Of a stretch of DNA of 64,000 nucleotides, positions 30,805 to 40,006 are shown piece after piece. Within the stretch, counting starts at the first letter, position 1; the number at the start of each line of letters is the position of its first letter. The notes under the pieces are model-generated. The model did no database searches. It was not told where the DNA came from and saw only the letters and a list, made by a program, of their open reading frames with translations. Origin of the DNA: Rhizobium sp. RU36D (lineage in GTDB: Bacteria; Pseudomonadota; Alphaproteobacteria; Rhizobiales; Rhizobiaceae); contig NZ_FWXU01000009.1 in NCBI RefSeq assembly GCF_900176345.1, positions 1 through 64,000 of the forward strand. Reading direction: 5' to 3'. Made by a program: the position numbers and the translations under genes.

Positions 30805-32277
30805 TCACTCCGAGATGATCTTGACCCTGCTGCCGGGCGCCAGCGTTGACGTCGCCGTCAGTGCATTGATCAGCTTGAACAGTTCCAGCTTGCGCTCTGT
30901 GCCCATCATCCGCGCGGCAAGCGAGCCGATGGTCTCACCGGCTTTCACCGTCACCACGCGCACGCGCAGCGGCTTCAATGAAGCGGCTTCCGCGGGGCTG
31001 ATCTGGCGGAAACTGGTGCGCAGTTTCTCCGCCGTCGGTTCCAATGCCGGGCTGCCCTTCGGCACCGCCGTCAGGAAGCGGAAGATTTGGCCACCGATGC
31101 GAATGACGGTAATGTCGAAATCCCAGCGCTCTGCCGAGGCCTTCGCCGTGGCCGCTTCAAGCCCGTTCACCGTGATCGGCCGGATGGTTTCCGGCAGAAG
31201 CCCCGTCACCCAGCCGCTGGAGATGTAATTCGTCAGGCTGCGCTTGTCGCTGTCGGCCACGCCGTCGAACCGGATGGCGATATCGCCAGGGCCGGTCGCC
31301 AGCACGGCTTCCACCTTGTTGTCGATCTGGAACCCGTCGGGCACTTCAAAGCGAATGCCGAGGCTGCCATGTAGGAAGGTCTGCCCCCGCACATAGCCTT
31401 CCTGCGGGCTGTCGCCATAAAGCAACCCGTCGATGCCGTTCAGGAAATACTCGCGACCGGTTTCCCCGTGGGTGCCCGGCGGACCAAAGGCGCGGGCATG
31501 GCGACGCGCCAGTTCCACGCGCTGCGGCGCATTGGGGTGGCTGGACAGGAAGTCGAGGCTCTGGTCCGCTTCCGGATCAACCGAGCTGTAATGGGCATAA
31601 GCCGCCATGGATTCCAGGAAGCGCGCAGCGGCATAGGGATCATAACCCGCCTCGCCCAGCGTGCGCACGCCGATCACGTCGGCCTGCAATTCCTGCTGGC
31701 GCGAAAAGGCAGCGAGCCTTAGCTTGCCGCGGGCCAGCGCCTGCTTGCCTGCGAGGTCGCTGGACAACACCTCGGCGACGACCCGGCTGGCGATCACTTC
31801 CGCCTCCTCGCGCCGCTGCCGCTCGATGCCGTGATTGGCCGTCACATGCGCCATCTCGTGGGACAAGACGGCCGCGACCTCCGAGGCGTCATTGGCCAGC
31901 GCCAGCAGGCCGCGGGTCACATAGAGATAGCCGCCCGGCAGCGCAAAGGCATTGATTGCAGGCGAATTCAGGATGGTGATTCGATAGGACTGGTTCGGAT
32001 TTTCCGAAACCGCCGTTAGCGCGCCGGCAATGCGGGCCACCAGCCGCTCGGTCTTGGCATCCTTGTATTCGCCCCCATAGCTCGCAACGATGCGCGGATG
32101 CTCCCGCGCGCCCATCTGCGCCCTGGGATCGCTCTTCTGCACTTCGTCGACGATCTGCGGATTGCTGGAGGGGCCGACATTGGCTTCGTAGCCCGGATCC
32201 AGAATCGACTGGCACCCCGACAGAACCAGGCTGGCACCGACAAGGCTCGCCATCGCACGCAGATGCACGCGCGACAT
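30805..32277 (-). CDS. M48-family metalloprotease lipoprotein with C-terminal LysM-like region
   Basis: About 490 residues from ATG 32277, which gives a 22-residue lipoprotein signal (LSGC, lipid Cys22). Upstream in-frame codons would bury the signal. The zinc site HEMAH is at 140-144 and the third ligand is in QELQADVIGV. The C-terminal region VRVVTVKAGETIGSLAARMM to SRVKIISE resembles LysM. The family (BepA/YfgC-like) degrades or helps assemble outer-membrane proteins. It faces the periplasm, attached to the outer or inner membrane. It is the gene after thiQ, 283 bp downstream on the same strand. Confidence 0.9.
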   Translation of the reverse strand: MSRVHLRAMASLVGASLVLSGCQSILDPGYEANVGPSSNPQIVDEVQKSDPRAQMGAREHPRIVASYGGEYKDAKTERLVARIAGALTAVSENPNQSYRITILNSPAINAFALPGGYLYVTRGLLALANDASEVAAVLSHEMAHVTANHGIERQRREEAEVIASRVVAEVLSSDLAGKQALARGKLRLAAFSRQQELQADVIGVRTLGEAGYDPYAAARFLESMAAYAHYSSVDPEADQSLDFLSSHPNAPQRVELARRHARAFGPPGTHGETGREYFLNGIDGLLYGDSPQEGYVRGQTFLHGSLGIRFEVPDGFQIDNKVEAVLATGPGDIAIRFDGVADSDKRSLTNYISSGWVTGLLPETIRPITVNGLEAATAKASAERWDFDITVIRIGGQIFRFLTAVPKGSPALEPTAEKLRTSFRQISPAEAASLKPLRVRVVTVKAGETIGSLAARMMGTERKLELFKLINALTATSTLAPGSRVKIISE

Positions 32278-32559
32278 CGGCCTCGCCCCCTGTCTGGTGT
32301 TCTTGGCTGCCATAGCGTTCATGCTGCCTGTCAATGTTCCCAATGCCCGCCGCTGCATCCCGCCATCACGACGCCGACCGCGTCGCCGAACCCTGCCCAT
32401 GATTTGCTTATATAACAAGACGTCGAAGAATGAAAAAAGCGCATCGCTCAGGGGCTTGTCGTTGTTACAGAAAGTCTTGAAAGAGAATATGAAAGCATGG
32501 TTTCGCCCGCCTTCGCACCGGCGGACGACCAAAATAAGGCGCTCCAGGTAAAAAAGTCT

Positions 32560-33282
32560 TTACCTTTTTAAAAAACGGTTCAGTGCGGAATTGCCCTGGA
32601 AATCGGCAAGCTTTCCAACGGATCCCGCAACTGCGATACGGCCATTGTCCACGAACAGCAGATCATCCGCCAGGCTCTCGACCTCATCGGGATCGTGGCT
32701 GACCAAGACGACGGTATTTCCGGTTTCCCGGTGCAGTTCCATCAACAGCGCCGCCATGTCGCCCCGCAGGCCCGGATCAAGCGCGGCAAAGGGCTCATCC
32801 AGCAGCAACACAGGCTTGTTGCGGACGAGCGCCCGGGCAAAGGCCGCCCTCTGGCGTTCACCGCCGGAGAGCGTGCCGGGCTTGCGCCGCTCGAAGCCGG
32901 AAAGCCCGACCCGCGCCAGGGCCGCTGAAACTCTTGCCCGGTCCTCCTGCGACAGCTTCAGCGCCGGATGGATGCCAAGCCCGATATTGGTGAAGAGATC
33001 GAGATGGGCAAACAGGTTGTTGTCCTGGAACACCAGGGAAACCGGTCGCTCCGCCGGGTGCAGCGAGGAAACGTCCTTGCCGGCGATCAGCACCCGCCCG
33101 CGCAACGGTCGTTCGAAACCGGCGATGAGATTAAGAAGCGTCGATTTCCCTGACCCTGAAGGGCCGGCAATCGCTGTCACGGCGCCGGAGCGGATCGCGC
33201 AATCGAAATGAAAATCCTGGGTGCCGAGCCTCAGCTCGACCCCATCCAGCACAACGGCGCTTGCATTGGGATCAGGCGCCAT
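32560..33282 (-). CDS. thiQ: Thiamine ABC transporter ATP-binding protein
   Basis: 240 residues from ATG 33282, overlapping thiP by 11 bp. Walker [14 protein letters not shown]-loop [10 protein letters not shown], signature LSGGERQR, Walker [12 protein letters not shown] and the H-loop [14 protein letters not shown] are all intact. It is the energising ATPase for uptake of thiamine or thiamine phosphates with ThiP and ThiB. Expression should be shut by TPP through the upstream riboswitch. A small stem-loop (AGGTAAA/TTTACCT, 32546-32565) overlaps the stop. Confidence 0.93.
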   Translation of the reverse strand: MAPDPNASAVVLDGVELRLGTQDFHFDCAIRSGAVTAIAGPSGSGKSTLLNLIAGFERPLRGRVLIAGKDVSSLHPAERPVSLVFQDNNLFAHLDLFTNIGLGIHPALKLSQEDRARVSAALARVGLSGFERRKPGTLSGGERQRAAFARALVRNKPVLLLDEPFAALDPGLRGDMAALLMELHRETGNTVVLVSHDPDEVESLADDLLFVDNGRIAVAGSVGKLADFQGNSALNRFLKR

Positions 33283-34897
33283 CTTGATATCTCCGCGCCG
33301 GTATGCGCCCGGTGCCAAACAGGGTCAGCGCCAGGCAGGTCAGGCCCAGCAACAGCGCCAGCCCGTCTGCGTCGTCACTGCGATAATTGCCAAGCCGGCT
33401 ATAGATCAGCCAGGGCAGCGTCGTCAGGTTTTCCGTGCCGAACAAGGCGGCGGCTCCGAGATCGCCAAGCGAAAGCGCCATGGCAAAGGACAGGGCCATC
33501 AGCACGGGCCATTTCAGCACCGGCCAATCCACCAGCCGCAGCTTTGCCAGGCCTGTCAGCCCGAGGCTGGCCGCAAGCCGCGCCGTCTGCGCCCGGTGGT
33601 CGGCAAAGGCCGGGACCAGCACGCGCATGACGAAGGGCAGCGCCATCAGCATGTTGATGCCGGCCACAATGACAGGTGCGAAGCGGCCCACCTCGCCCAG
33701 CGGACGCAGCAGCAGAAACCAGCCCGTCGCCAGCACCATCGCCGGCACCAGCAGCACGAGCGACGAGGAGGCCGATAGCAGCGCCTGAAAGATCACCACA
33801 AACATCCCGCCCCCCGCCCCGGTCAGCGCCGCCTGGGCCCTGATCATCGCAATCGCCACCGTCACGGCCATCAGGCCTGCCGCCAGCGCAATAACAAGGC
33901 TGGTCGCCGTCGCCTTCAGGAAAGCCGGTTCTCCCACCAGACCCAACAGATCAGCGCGCAGCCCCGCAATCACGATCGCCGCCAGCGGCAGCGCCAGAAA
34001 CAGCCCTCCCAGCAGCAGCATGGCCGCATCGATGAGCCGCACGGCAGTCGCCTGCCCATCCATTCGTCGCACCGGCCGGCCAGCTGTCTGGGCCGCAGTC
34101 TCCGGTGCCGGAAACATGGCCATCGCCAAAAGCAATGCCGCCGTCACTGCGATCTGCAGCAGCGCCAGCGTGATGGCCCGTGGCGGATCAAAATCGAATC
34201 TGAGCGCCTGGTAGATCGCCACCTCGATCGTTGTCGCCGCCGGGCCGCCGCCCAGCACCAGCACCAGGGTGAAGCTGGTGGCGCAGAGCATGAAGATCAG
34301 GCTTGCCACGCCCGGCAGCAATTGCCGGATCACCGGCCATTCCACGAAACGAAACTGAGACCGGGGCGTCATGCCGAGCCCCGCCGACACAAGCCAGTAT
34401 TCGTCGGGAATGCGCTCCAGCCCGGCCAGAAACAGACGCGCGGCGAGCGGCAGGTTGAAAAACACATGGGCTAGCAGGATGCCCTGGAGGCCATAGATGC
34501 TGAAGCGCGACATGCCCATCGCCGCAAGCAGGTCGTTGATCACCCCGTTGCGTCCCCAGACGCCGATCAGCCCCAGCGCCCCGATGAGGACCGGCAGGCC
34601 CATCGGCACGGCCATCAGCCGCAAGGCCCAGGACCGCCCGGGAAATCGCGGCTGTCGCGCCAGCGCCCGGGCCAGCGGAATGGCGAGCAGCACCGAGAGA
34701 ACGGTCGAAAGCCCCGCCTGCAGCATGGTGAATTTTAGCACCGACAGCACGACGGGATCGGCGACCACCTGCCTGACAGAACTGCCGCCGCCGAGCGCCA
34801 GAAGCGCTGCGACCGAGACGCCGATGAACAGGCCGATGCCGGCAAGCGCGATCACGCCGCCGGCAAGACCCTGAAACCTCTGGCGCTCGGTCAGCAT
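33272..34897 (-). CDS. thiP: Thiamine ABC transporter permease
   Basis: 541 residues with about twelve hydrophobic segments in two halves. It is a fused double permease of the FbpB type; each half carries an EAA-like loop (for example [20 protein letters not shown] and [20 protein letters not shown]). The fused form is usual for ThiP. It lies 5 bp after thiB and overlaps thiQ by 11 bp, so thiBPQ is a tight operon. Confidence 0.93.
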   Translation of the reverse strand: MLTERQRFQGLAGGVIALAGIGLFIGVSVAALLALGGGSSVRQVVADPVVLSVLKFTMLQAGLSTVLSVLLAIPLARALARQPRFPGRSWALRLMAVPMGLPVLIGALGLIGVWGRNGVINDLLAAMGMSRFSIYGLQGILLAHVFFNLPLAARLFLAGLERIPDEYWLVSAGLGMTPRSQFRFVEWPVIRQLLPGVASLIFMLCATSFTLVLVLGGGPAATTIEVAIYQALRFDFDPPRAITLALLQIAVTAALLLAMAMFPAPETAAQTAGRPVRRMDGQATAVRLIDAAMLLLGGLFLALPLAAIVIAGLRADLLGLVGEPAFLKATATSLVIALAAGLMAVTVAIAMIRAQAALTGAGGGMFVVIFQALLSASSSLVLLVPAMVLATGWFLLLRPLGEVGRFAPVIVAGINMLMALPFVMRVLVPAFADHRAQTARLAASLGLTGLAKLRLVDWPVLKWPVLMALSFAMALSLGDLGAAALFGTENLTTLPWLIYSRLGNYRSDDADGLALLLGLTCLALTLFGTGRIPARRYQDGA

Positions 34898-34902
34898 GCC
34901 GC

Positions 34903-35925
34903 TCAGTTCAGCGTCATGGCCTTAAGCCACTCGTCGATCCAGGCTTTGCGATTGGCCGCAACCTCCTCAGGCGACATCAGGAATGTCTTTTCCGGCGCCA
35001 CCAGCTTGCCGAAGGCCTCCGGCAACGGTTCTGAGGTGGCAGCTGCCGGCATCATCCAGTTGTTGGTCGGGATCGTGTCCTGGAATGCGGGGCTGATCAT
35101 GAAGGCGAGGAAATCCTTGGCCAGGTCCTTCTGGGGCGCATTCTTGGTCAGGCCCGCCACCTCGATCTGGATGTAATGGCCCTCGGAAAAGCTTGCCGCC
35201 TGGTAGCGCTCGGTATTCTCGGCCACCATGTGATAGGCGGGCGAGGTGGTGTAGGAAAACACCATCGGCGCTTCCCCCTTGGTGAAGAGACCATAGGCCT
35301 CCGACCAGCCCGGCGTCACGGTCAGCACCCGGTCCTTCAGCTTTGCCCAGGCCGCCGGCGCCTCGTCGCCATAGACCGCCCGCATCCAGAGTAGCAGGCC
35401 AAGGCCCGGCGTGGACGTCCGCGGATCCTGAATCGCGATCTTCTGCGAGGGATCGCCCTCCACCAGCTCCTTCAGGCTTTTCGGTGGGGTCTTGATCGTC
35501 TCGGTGTCGTAGATCACGGCAAAATGGCCGTAATCATAGGGAATGAAGGTATCGTCGCTATAGCCGCCGGGCACTTTCACCGCCGATGCGTCGATGCCGT
35601 GGGCCTCGAACAGGCCGGTCGCCTTGGCCTCGGCGACGAGATTGGTATCGAGCCCCAGCACCACATCGGCCTTGGTGGTTTCTCCCTCGAGCTTCAGCCG
35701 GGTCAGCAGCGCCACGCCATCGGCCACGCCGACGAAGTCCACCGTGCAGCCGCAGGTCTTTTCGAAAGCTTCCTTCACCTTCGGCCCTGGCCCCCATTCG
35801 GAAACGAAGCTCTCATAGGTATAGACCGTCAGCACCTTGTCCGCAGCCGATGCGGCCCCGGCAGCAAGTGCAAGGACTGACGCGGCAAGGCCGCGGATCA
35901 GGAATTTGGAATAGCAGGCAGGCAT
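34903..35925 (-). CDS. thiB: Thiamine-binding periplasmic protein
   Basis: 340 residues from ATG 35925, which has GGAGGGG 5 nt upstream. A signal peptide ends near [10 protein letters not shown]. The mature protein is a type II periplasmic binding fold: [45 protein letters not shown], and PTNNWMMPA near the C-terminus, which matches ThiB. It captures thiamine for ThiPQ. First gene of the TPP-riboswitch operon. Confidence 0.94.
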   Translation of the reverse strand: MPACYSKFLIRGLAASVLALAAGAASAADKVLTVYTYESFVSEWGPGPKVKEAFEKTCGCTVDFVGVADGVALLTRLKLEGETTKADVVLGLDTNLVAEAKATGLFEAHGIDASAVKVPGGYSDDTFIPYDYGHFAVIYDTETIKTPPKSLKELVEGDPSQKIAIQDPRTSTPGLGLLLWMRAVYGDEAPAAWAKLKDRVLTVTPGWSEAYGLFTKGEAPMVFSYTTSPAYHMVAENTERYQAASFSEGHYIQIEVAGLTKNAPQKDLAKDFLAFMISPAFQDTIPTNNWMMPAAATSEPLPEAFGKLVAPEKTFLMSPEEVAANRKAWIDEWLKAMTLN

Positions 35926-35984
35926 GATCACCCCTCCATCAATTGCAACAATACGGGAAAAGGGCGTCGTCTCGACACGCGTCT

Positions 35985-36073
35985 AATCCCTCCGCCGGTC
36001 TTAACCGGATCAGGTTCCGCGGGTTGGCTTTCAAAAGCCTCTCAGCCCCCGGCATCACGCAGGAGCACCCCGT
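35985..36073 (-). ncRNA. TPP riboswitch (THI box) of thiBPQ
   Basis: On the minus strand the core pieces are in order: GGGGTGC near the 5' end, GGCTGAGA, a variable arm, CCGCGGAACCTGATCCGGTTA and ACCGGCGGAGGGA. GGCTGAGA and CCTGATC are the thiamine-pyrophosphate binding signatures. It ends about 60 bp before thiB. Binding of TPP is expected to close the ribosome site or cause early termination. Confidence 0.95.
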
Positions 36074-36136
36074 TAGAGCAGATGGAGACATATAGCGGGC
36101 GTGTGCGGGTTGCAAGAGGCACGCCGGCGGCAGACG

Positions 36137-36919
36137 TCAGCGCCTGAGCGGCATCCCATCGATGGCCGCGGCAAGCTTGACGAGATCGGCCGCATAGAAT
36201 CCGGCGGCGTTGATCCCGTTCGTTTCGAGAATCCTGAGGCCATCCTGCGTCCGGCAGACATCGAGCACATAGGCACGGGAATAGTCCGGATTGAGCGCAA
36301 CCATCCGCCGTGCGAAGTCCAGCGCGTCCTCATCGATGTCGGGGCGATAGACCACGCGCGTGCCCTCCTTGTAGAGCGACCAGGTGATCACGTCTCCATC
36401 AACGATCCAGCAACGCCATTCCTTCAGGATCTTGACCGGCGGCGCCAGCATCAGCAGGGTGTCGTGGGCAAGCGATCCGCGCGGTATCTCGTCTTCCGCA
36501 AGCGACAACACGCTGCGGGCAATCGAGACCAGTTCCGCCCCGGTCATGACGGTGCCGGCAATCTCCTTGCTGTCCTCGATGGGGCGAATGAAATGGAGCG
36601 TCTCGTCTGCTTCCATGTCAGCGGCCTCCCTCACCGAAAGTGTCCTGACATCGCCGTTCAGCAGGAATGGCCTCCAGGCCTCCTGCGACAGGAAGGGCTC
36701 GATCTTGAACACGCCGGGGCGCCAGCCCATGGCCTCGGCAGCCCGCCATAGGGAATAGGAGCCGAACAGCACGACCGCATCGGGGTCGGCGACCTCGGGA
36801 GCTGGCTGCAGTTCGCCGATGAAGGGCACCACCTTGTGCCAGCTATAGGCGATGCCAAGCCGGTCGAGCGCCACCGCCAGCTTTGCCGTATCCTCGAATT
36901 CCTGCAGGATCCACTGCAT
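36137..36919 (-). CDS. ATP-grasp domain protein (DUF4343, R2K-like)
   Basis: 260 residues without signal peptide. Central and C-terminal sequences fit a small ATP-grasp enzyme: LLMLAPPVKILKEWRCWIVD, VITWSLYKEG, AYVLDVCRTQDGLRILETN with the metal-binding Glu-x-Asn (LETN), and GFYAADLVKLAAAID. The N-terminal part has VVLFGSYSLWRAAEAMGW and FLLNGDVRTLS. R2K-type ATP-grasp proteins (CDC123 relatives) are predicted to form amide or other ATP-dependent bonds; the substrate is not known. It starts 158 bp from a divergent ABC-type membrane protein, so a shared promoter region is likely. Confidence 0.78.
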   Translation of the reverse strand: MQWILQEFEDTAKLAVALDRLGIAYSWHKVVPFIGELQPAPEVADPDAVVLFGSYSLWRAAEAMGWRPGVFKIEPFLSQEAWRPFLLNGDVRTLSVREAADMEADETLHFIRPIEDSKEIAGTVMTGAELVSIARSVLSLAEDEIPRGSLAHDTLLMLAPPVKILKEWRCWIVDGDVITWSLYKEGTRVVYRPDIDEDALDFARRMVALNPDYSRAYVLDVCRTQDGLRILETNGINAAGFYAADLVKLAAAIDGMPLRR

Positions 36920-37077
36920 GTCCGTCCCTCGCAGCTCTCCGTGAGCGTGTATTGGCTCATCGCATAGTGGGTCAGAATTGCAAGGCTCTGCTTTTCGAGG
37001 GGCCTTCCAGCTTCATCCTCTGGCAATGTGCTGCCGCCATGCTATGCCAGCGACAGAATGGACACGACCGGGCACTC

Positions 37078-38841
37078 ATGACGACGACAGATCAGGACAA
37101 GGCGCCGGCAGGTGGCAGCGACAACCAGCCGGAAATCTCGTTTCGCCGGCAGCTTTCCATCGCCTGGCATTCCTTCTGGGCAACTGCGGTCAGAAACCGC
37201 GTTCTGGGGCTGGCGGCAGCGCTTCTGTCGGTCATCCTCATGTCCACCTATGGCCAGGTGCTGCTCAACCGCTGGAACGTGCCGTTCTACAACGCGCTGG
37301 AGCGTCGGGATCTTGATGAGTTCATCCGCCAGCTCGGCGTCTTCGCCATGATCGCCGGCGCGCTGCTGGTCATCAACGTGGTCCAGACCTGGCTGAGCCA
37401 GATGACCGCGCTCTACATGCGCGAGGGCCTGTCACGCGACGTGATCGACCAGTGGCTGACCGATCGCCGCGCCTACCGCCTGTCGGTATCGAGCCCTCTA
37501 GGCGTCAATCCGGACCAGCGCCTGCACGAGGACGCCCGCAAGCTGGCCGAGATGACCACCTCGCTTTCCATCGGGCTGGTGCAGTCAACCATCCTGCTCG
37601 CCAGCTTCATTGGCGTCTTGTGGCAGATCTCGAGCGATTTCACCCTGGAGATCGCCGGCCATGCCATCTCCATTCCCGGCTATATGGTCTGGGGGGCGCT
37701 CCTCTATGCAGGTCTCGCCTCGCTGCTCAGCCAGGCCGTGGGCTGGCCGCTGACCCGGCTCAATGCGGACCGCTACGCGCGTGAGGCAGATCTTCGTTTC
37801 TCGCTGATGCGGGCCAATGAAAACCTCGAGGCCATTGCCCTTGCCAGCGGCGAGGCCACCGAACGCCGCCATATCCACGAGGATCTGGATCAGGTGCTCG
37901 CCAAGATCCGCCAGCTGGCCGGCGCGCTCACCAATCTTACCTGGGTCACCGCCGGCTTTGGCTGGCTGGCACTGATCGTGCCGACCCTGATCGCCTCGCC
38001 CGCCTATTTCGCCGGCACGGTCACCTTTGGTGGCTTGATGATGGCGGCTGCCGCCTTTACCCAGGTCTATGCGGCGCTGCGCTGGTACATGGACAATTTC
38101 GGGGCCATCGCCGACTGGAAGGCGACGCTCTTGCGTGTCACCGTGTTCAAGGCCGCACTATCAGACATGGAGGATCGACGCCCCGATGGCGCCGATATCG
38201 TGCTGCAACCCAGCGACCAGGGCAGATTTGCCTTCAAGGATGTGGTGATCTGCTCAAGACCTCAGGGTGGCGTCTGCGAATCGCTGTTTCGCATCGCCGA
38301 GAAGGACCCCGAGGTGAAGCACGGCGAACGCGTGATGTTTAATGGCGATCCGGGCGTGAACCGCAAGCTGCTGTTTAATGCCATGGCCGGCCTTTGGCCC
38401 TTCGGCAGCGGCACCATCACCGTTCCGGCCGATGGTGACGTGCTCTACCTGCCCCAGCTTGAATACCTGCCGGAGGGCAAGCTGCGCAGTATCCTTGCCT
38501 ATCCCGTGGCGTCAGCCGGCTTTACCGATGAGCAACTGGCCTCGGCATTGACCAGCGTCGGCCTGGAACGACTGGTGGTGTCGCTGGATCAGCGCGCCCG
38601 CTGGGATCGCATGCTGGACCGCGACGAGCAGATGGCGCTGGCCTTTGCCAGCATCCTGCTGCGCCGCCCGCGCGCCATTGTCTTCAATGACGTGCTGGAA
38701 GGTCTGGAGCCGGAAACGGTTGCCCGGCTTGCCGCGCTGATGGCGGAGCTCCAGGATATCACGCTGATCTATATCGGCCGATCGGAAGCCTATCTCCAGA
38801 CGCTCCAGCCCCGCCTGCTGCACCTGGAGCGGGTCAGCTAG
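37078..38841 (+). CDS. SbmA/BacA-like ABC membrane protein with degenerate ATPase domain
   Basis: 587 residues from ATG 37078. The N-terminal half is an ABC_membrane_2/SbmA-BacA type membrane domain with about five or six helices (LGLAAALLSVILMSTYGQVL, VFAMIAGALLVINVVQTWL) and the family motif NPDQRLHEDARKLAE. The C-terminal half aligns to an ABC ATPase but has lost its active motifs. The Walker A position reads GDPGVNRKL (423-431), the signature place LDRDEQM (513-519), Walker B IVFNDVLEG (534-542) and the H-loop IGRSE with Arg for His. Only the Q-loop region YLPQLEYLPEG is kept. So ATP hydrolysis is unlikely; it may use the proton gradient as SbmA does, or be a vestige. Confidence 0.85.
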   Translation: MTTTDQDKAPAGGSDNQPEISFRRQLSIAWHSFWATAVRNRVLGLAAALLSVILMSTYGQVLLNRWNVPFYNALERRDLDEFIRQLGVFAMIAGALLVINVVQTWLSQMTALYMREGLSRDVIDQWLTDRRAYRLSVSSPLGVNPDQRLHEDARKLAEMTTSLSIGLVQSTILLASFIGVLWQISSDFTLEIAGHAISIPGYMVWGALLYAGLASLLSQAVGWPLTRLNADRYAREADLRFSLMRANENLEAIALASGEATERRHIHEDLDQVLAKIRQLAGALTNLTWVTAGFGWLALIVPTLIASPAYFAGTVTFGGLMMAAAAFTQVYAALRWYMDNFGAIADWKATLLRVTVFKAALSDMEDRRPDGADIVLQPSDQGRFAFKDVVICSRPQGGVCESLFRIAEKDPEVKHGERVMFNGDPGVNRKLLFNAMAGLWPFGSGTITVPADGDVLYLPQLEYLPEGKLRSILAYPVASAGFTDEQLASALTSVGLERLVVSLDQRARWDRMLDRDEQMALAFASILLRRPRAIVFNDVLEGLEPETVARLAALMAELQDITLIYIGRSEAYLQTLQPRLLHLERVS

Positions 38842-38847
38842 ACTGTG

Positions 38848-39840
38848 TCACGGAACGTCGAAGACCTCGCCCGGCAACAACGGACGAAACCGGTCATGAG
38901 CCACCCCATGCCGGTCGAGCGCGGCGCGCAGATGCGTCACCGGCTGGTCGATCGGTTCATCGGTCAGCTGGAAGGTGCCGAAATGATGGCCCGCGACATG
39001 GGTAGCACCTGAGAGCAGCATGCCCTGCACCGCCTCGTCGGGATTCTGGTGCTGGCCCTTCATGAACCAGCGTGGCTCATAGGCGCCGAAGGGCAGGATC
39101 GCTAGCCGGAACGCACCGTATTTTGCTGCCGCAGCCCGGTAGTTTATCCCGTCGTGAAAGCCTGTATCGCCGACATGATAGATCAGGCCCGCCGGTGTCT
39201 CGATGACAAAGGCCGCCCACAGCGCCATGCGCCTGTCCGAGCTGCCCCGAGCCGACCAATGATGGCTGGGTTCGGCGGTGATCCTGACGCTCTCGGACAC
39301 CTCGGTGCTCTCGCCCCAGTCGAGCGTCTTGATCCCGGCCCCTGGCGCAACCGGACGGATGATCGTGTCATTGCCAAGCGGCGTGATGATTGCGGGCGAA
39401 TGGCTCTGGTGCAGCCGCTTCAGCGTCGCGACGTCCAAATGGTCGTAGTGATTGTGGGACACCAGCACGAGATCAATCGGCGGCAGGTCCTCGAAGGCGA
39501 TCCCGGGTTTGACGACCCGCTTCGGTCCGACGAACGAAAAAGGGCTGACCCGCTCGGACCAGACCGGATCCGTGAGGATATTTAGCCCGGCGACCTGGAT
39601 CAGCATGGTGGCATGCCCAACCATCGTCACCCGGAGCTGGCCGTCCTCGACCCGCGGCTCGGGTTTATGGCCGGCAAACGGGCTTTCGACGGCTTTCGGC
39701 CATTTGGAACGCTGCCCATTGAACTGCCAGCGCAGAAGATCGCGAAAGCTTCCCGGCTCCACCCCGCCGGGATTATAGAACCGGACCCCGTCGAAGTGAT
39801 CGGACTGAGGCCCGCTGTAATAGGGATTTCGCGCTGCCAT
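38848..39840 (-). CDS. MBL-fold hydrolase (NAPE-PLD/UlaG-like)
   Basis: 330 residues. Metallo-beta-lactamase fold with the metal motif SHNHYDHLD (H-x-H-x-D-H) near residue 130, AEPSHHWSARG near 190, IYHVGDTGFHDG carrying the bridging Asp and GHHFGTFQLTDEP near the C-terminus. The opening NPYYSGPQSDHFDGVRFYNP and the sequence order match the group that includes N-acyl-phosphatidylethanolamine phospholipase D and related bacterial proteins. No clear signal peptide. Substrate unknown, probably a phosphodiester or lipid amide. It converges with the ABC-type gene (6 bp between stops). Confidence 0.88.
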   Translation of the reverse strand: MAARNPYYSGPQSDHFDGVRFYNPGGVEPGSFRDLLRWQFNGQRSKWPKAVESPFAGHKPEPRVEDGQLRVTMVGHATMLIQVAGLNILTDPVWSERVSPFSFVGPKRVVKPGIAFEDLPPIDLVLVSHNHYDHLDVATLKRLHQSHSPAIITPLGNDTIIRPVAPGAGIKTLDWGESTEVSESVRITAEPSHHWSARGSSDRRMALWAAFVIETPAGLIYHVGDTGFHDGINYRAAAAKYGAFRLAILPFGAYEPRWFMKGQHQNPDEAVQGMLLSGATHVAGHHFGTFQLTDEPIDQPVTHLRAALDRHGVAHDRFRPLLPGEVFDVP

Positions 39841-40006
39841 GCCTCACCTCGCTCTTTGCTGGTCGTCAATATGGGGGCACACACCGCCTTGATCCAGTGG
39901 CGCCGAACCGAGCCGCCTTGCATCCAACGTTTCCGCTCCATGACAAAAGGCGCCCGTCTTGCCGACGGACGCCTTGATTGATGTGCCCTGATGCCGGGAT
40001 CGCTCT

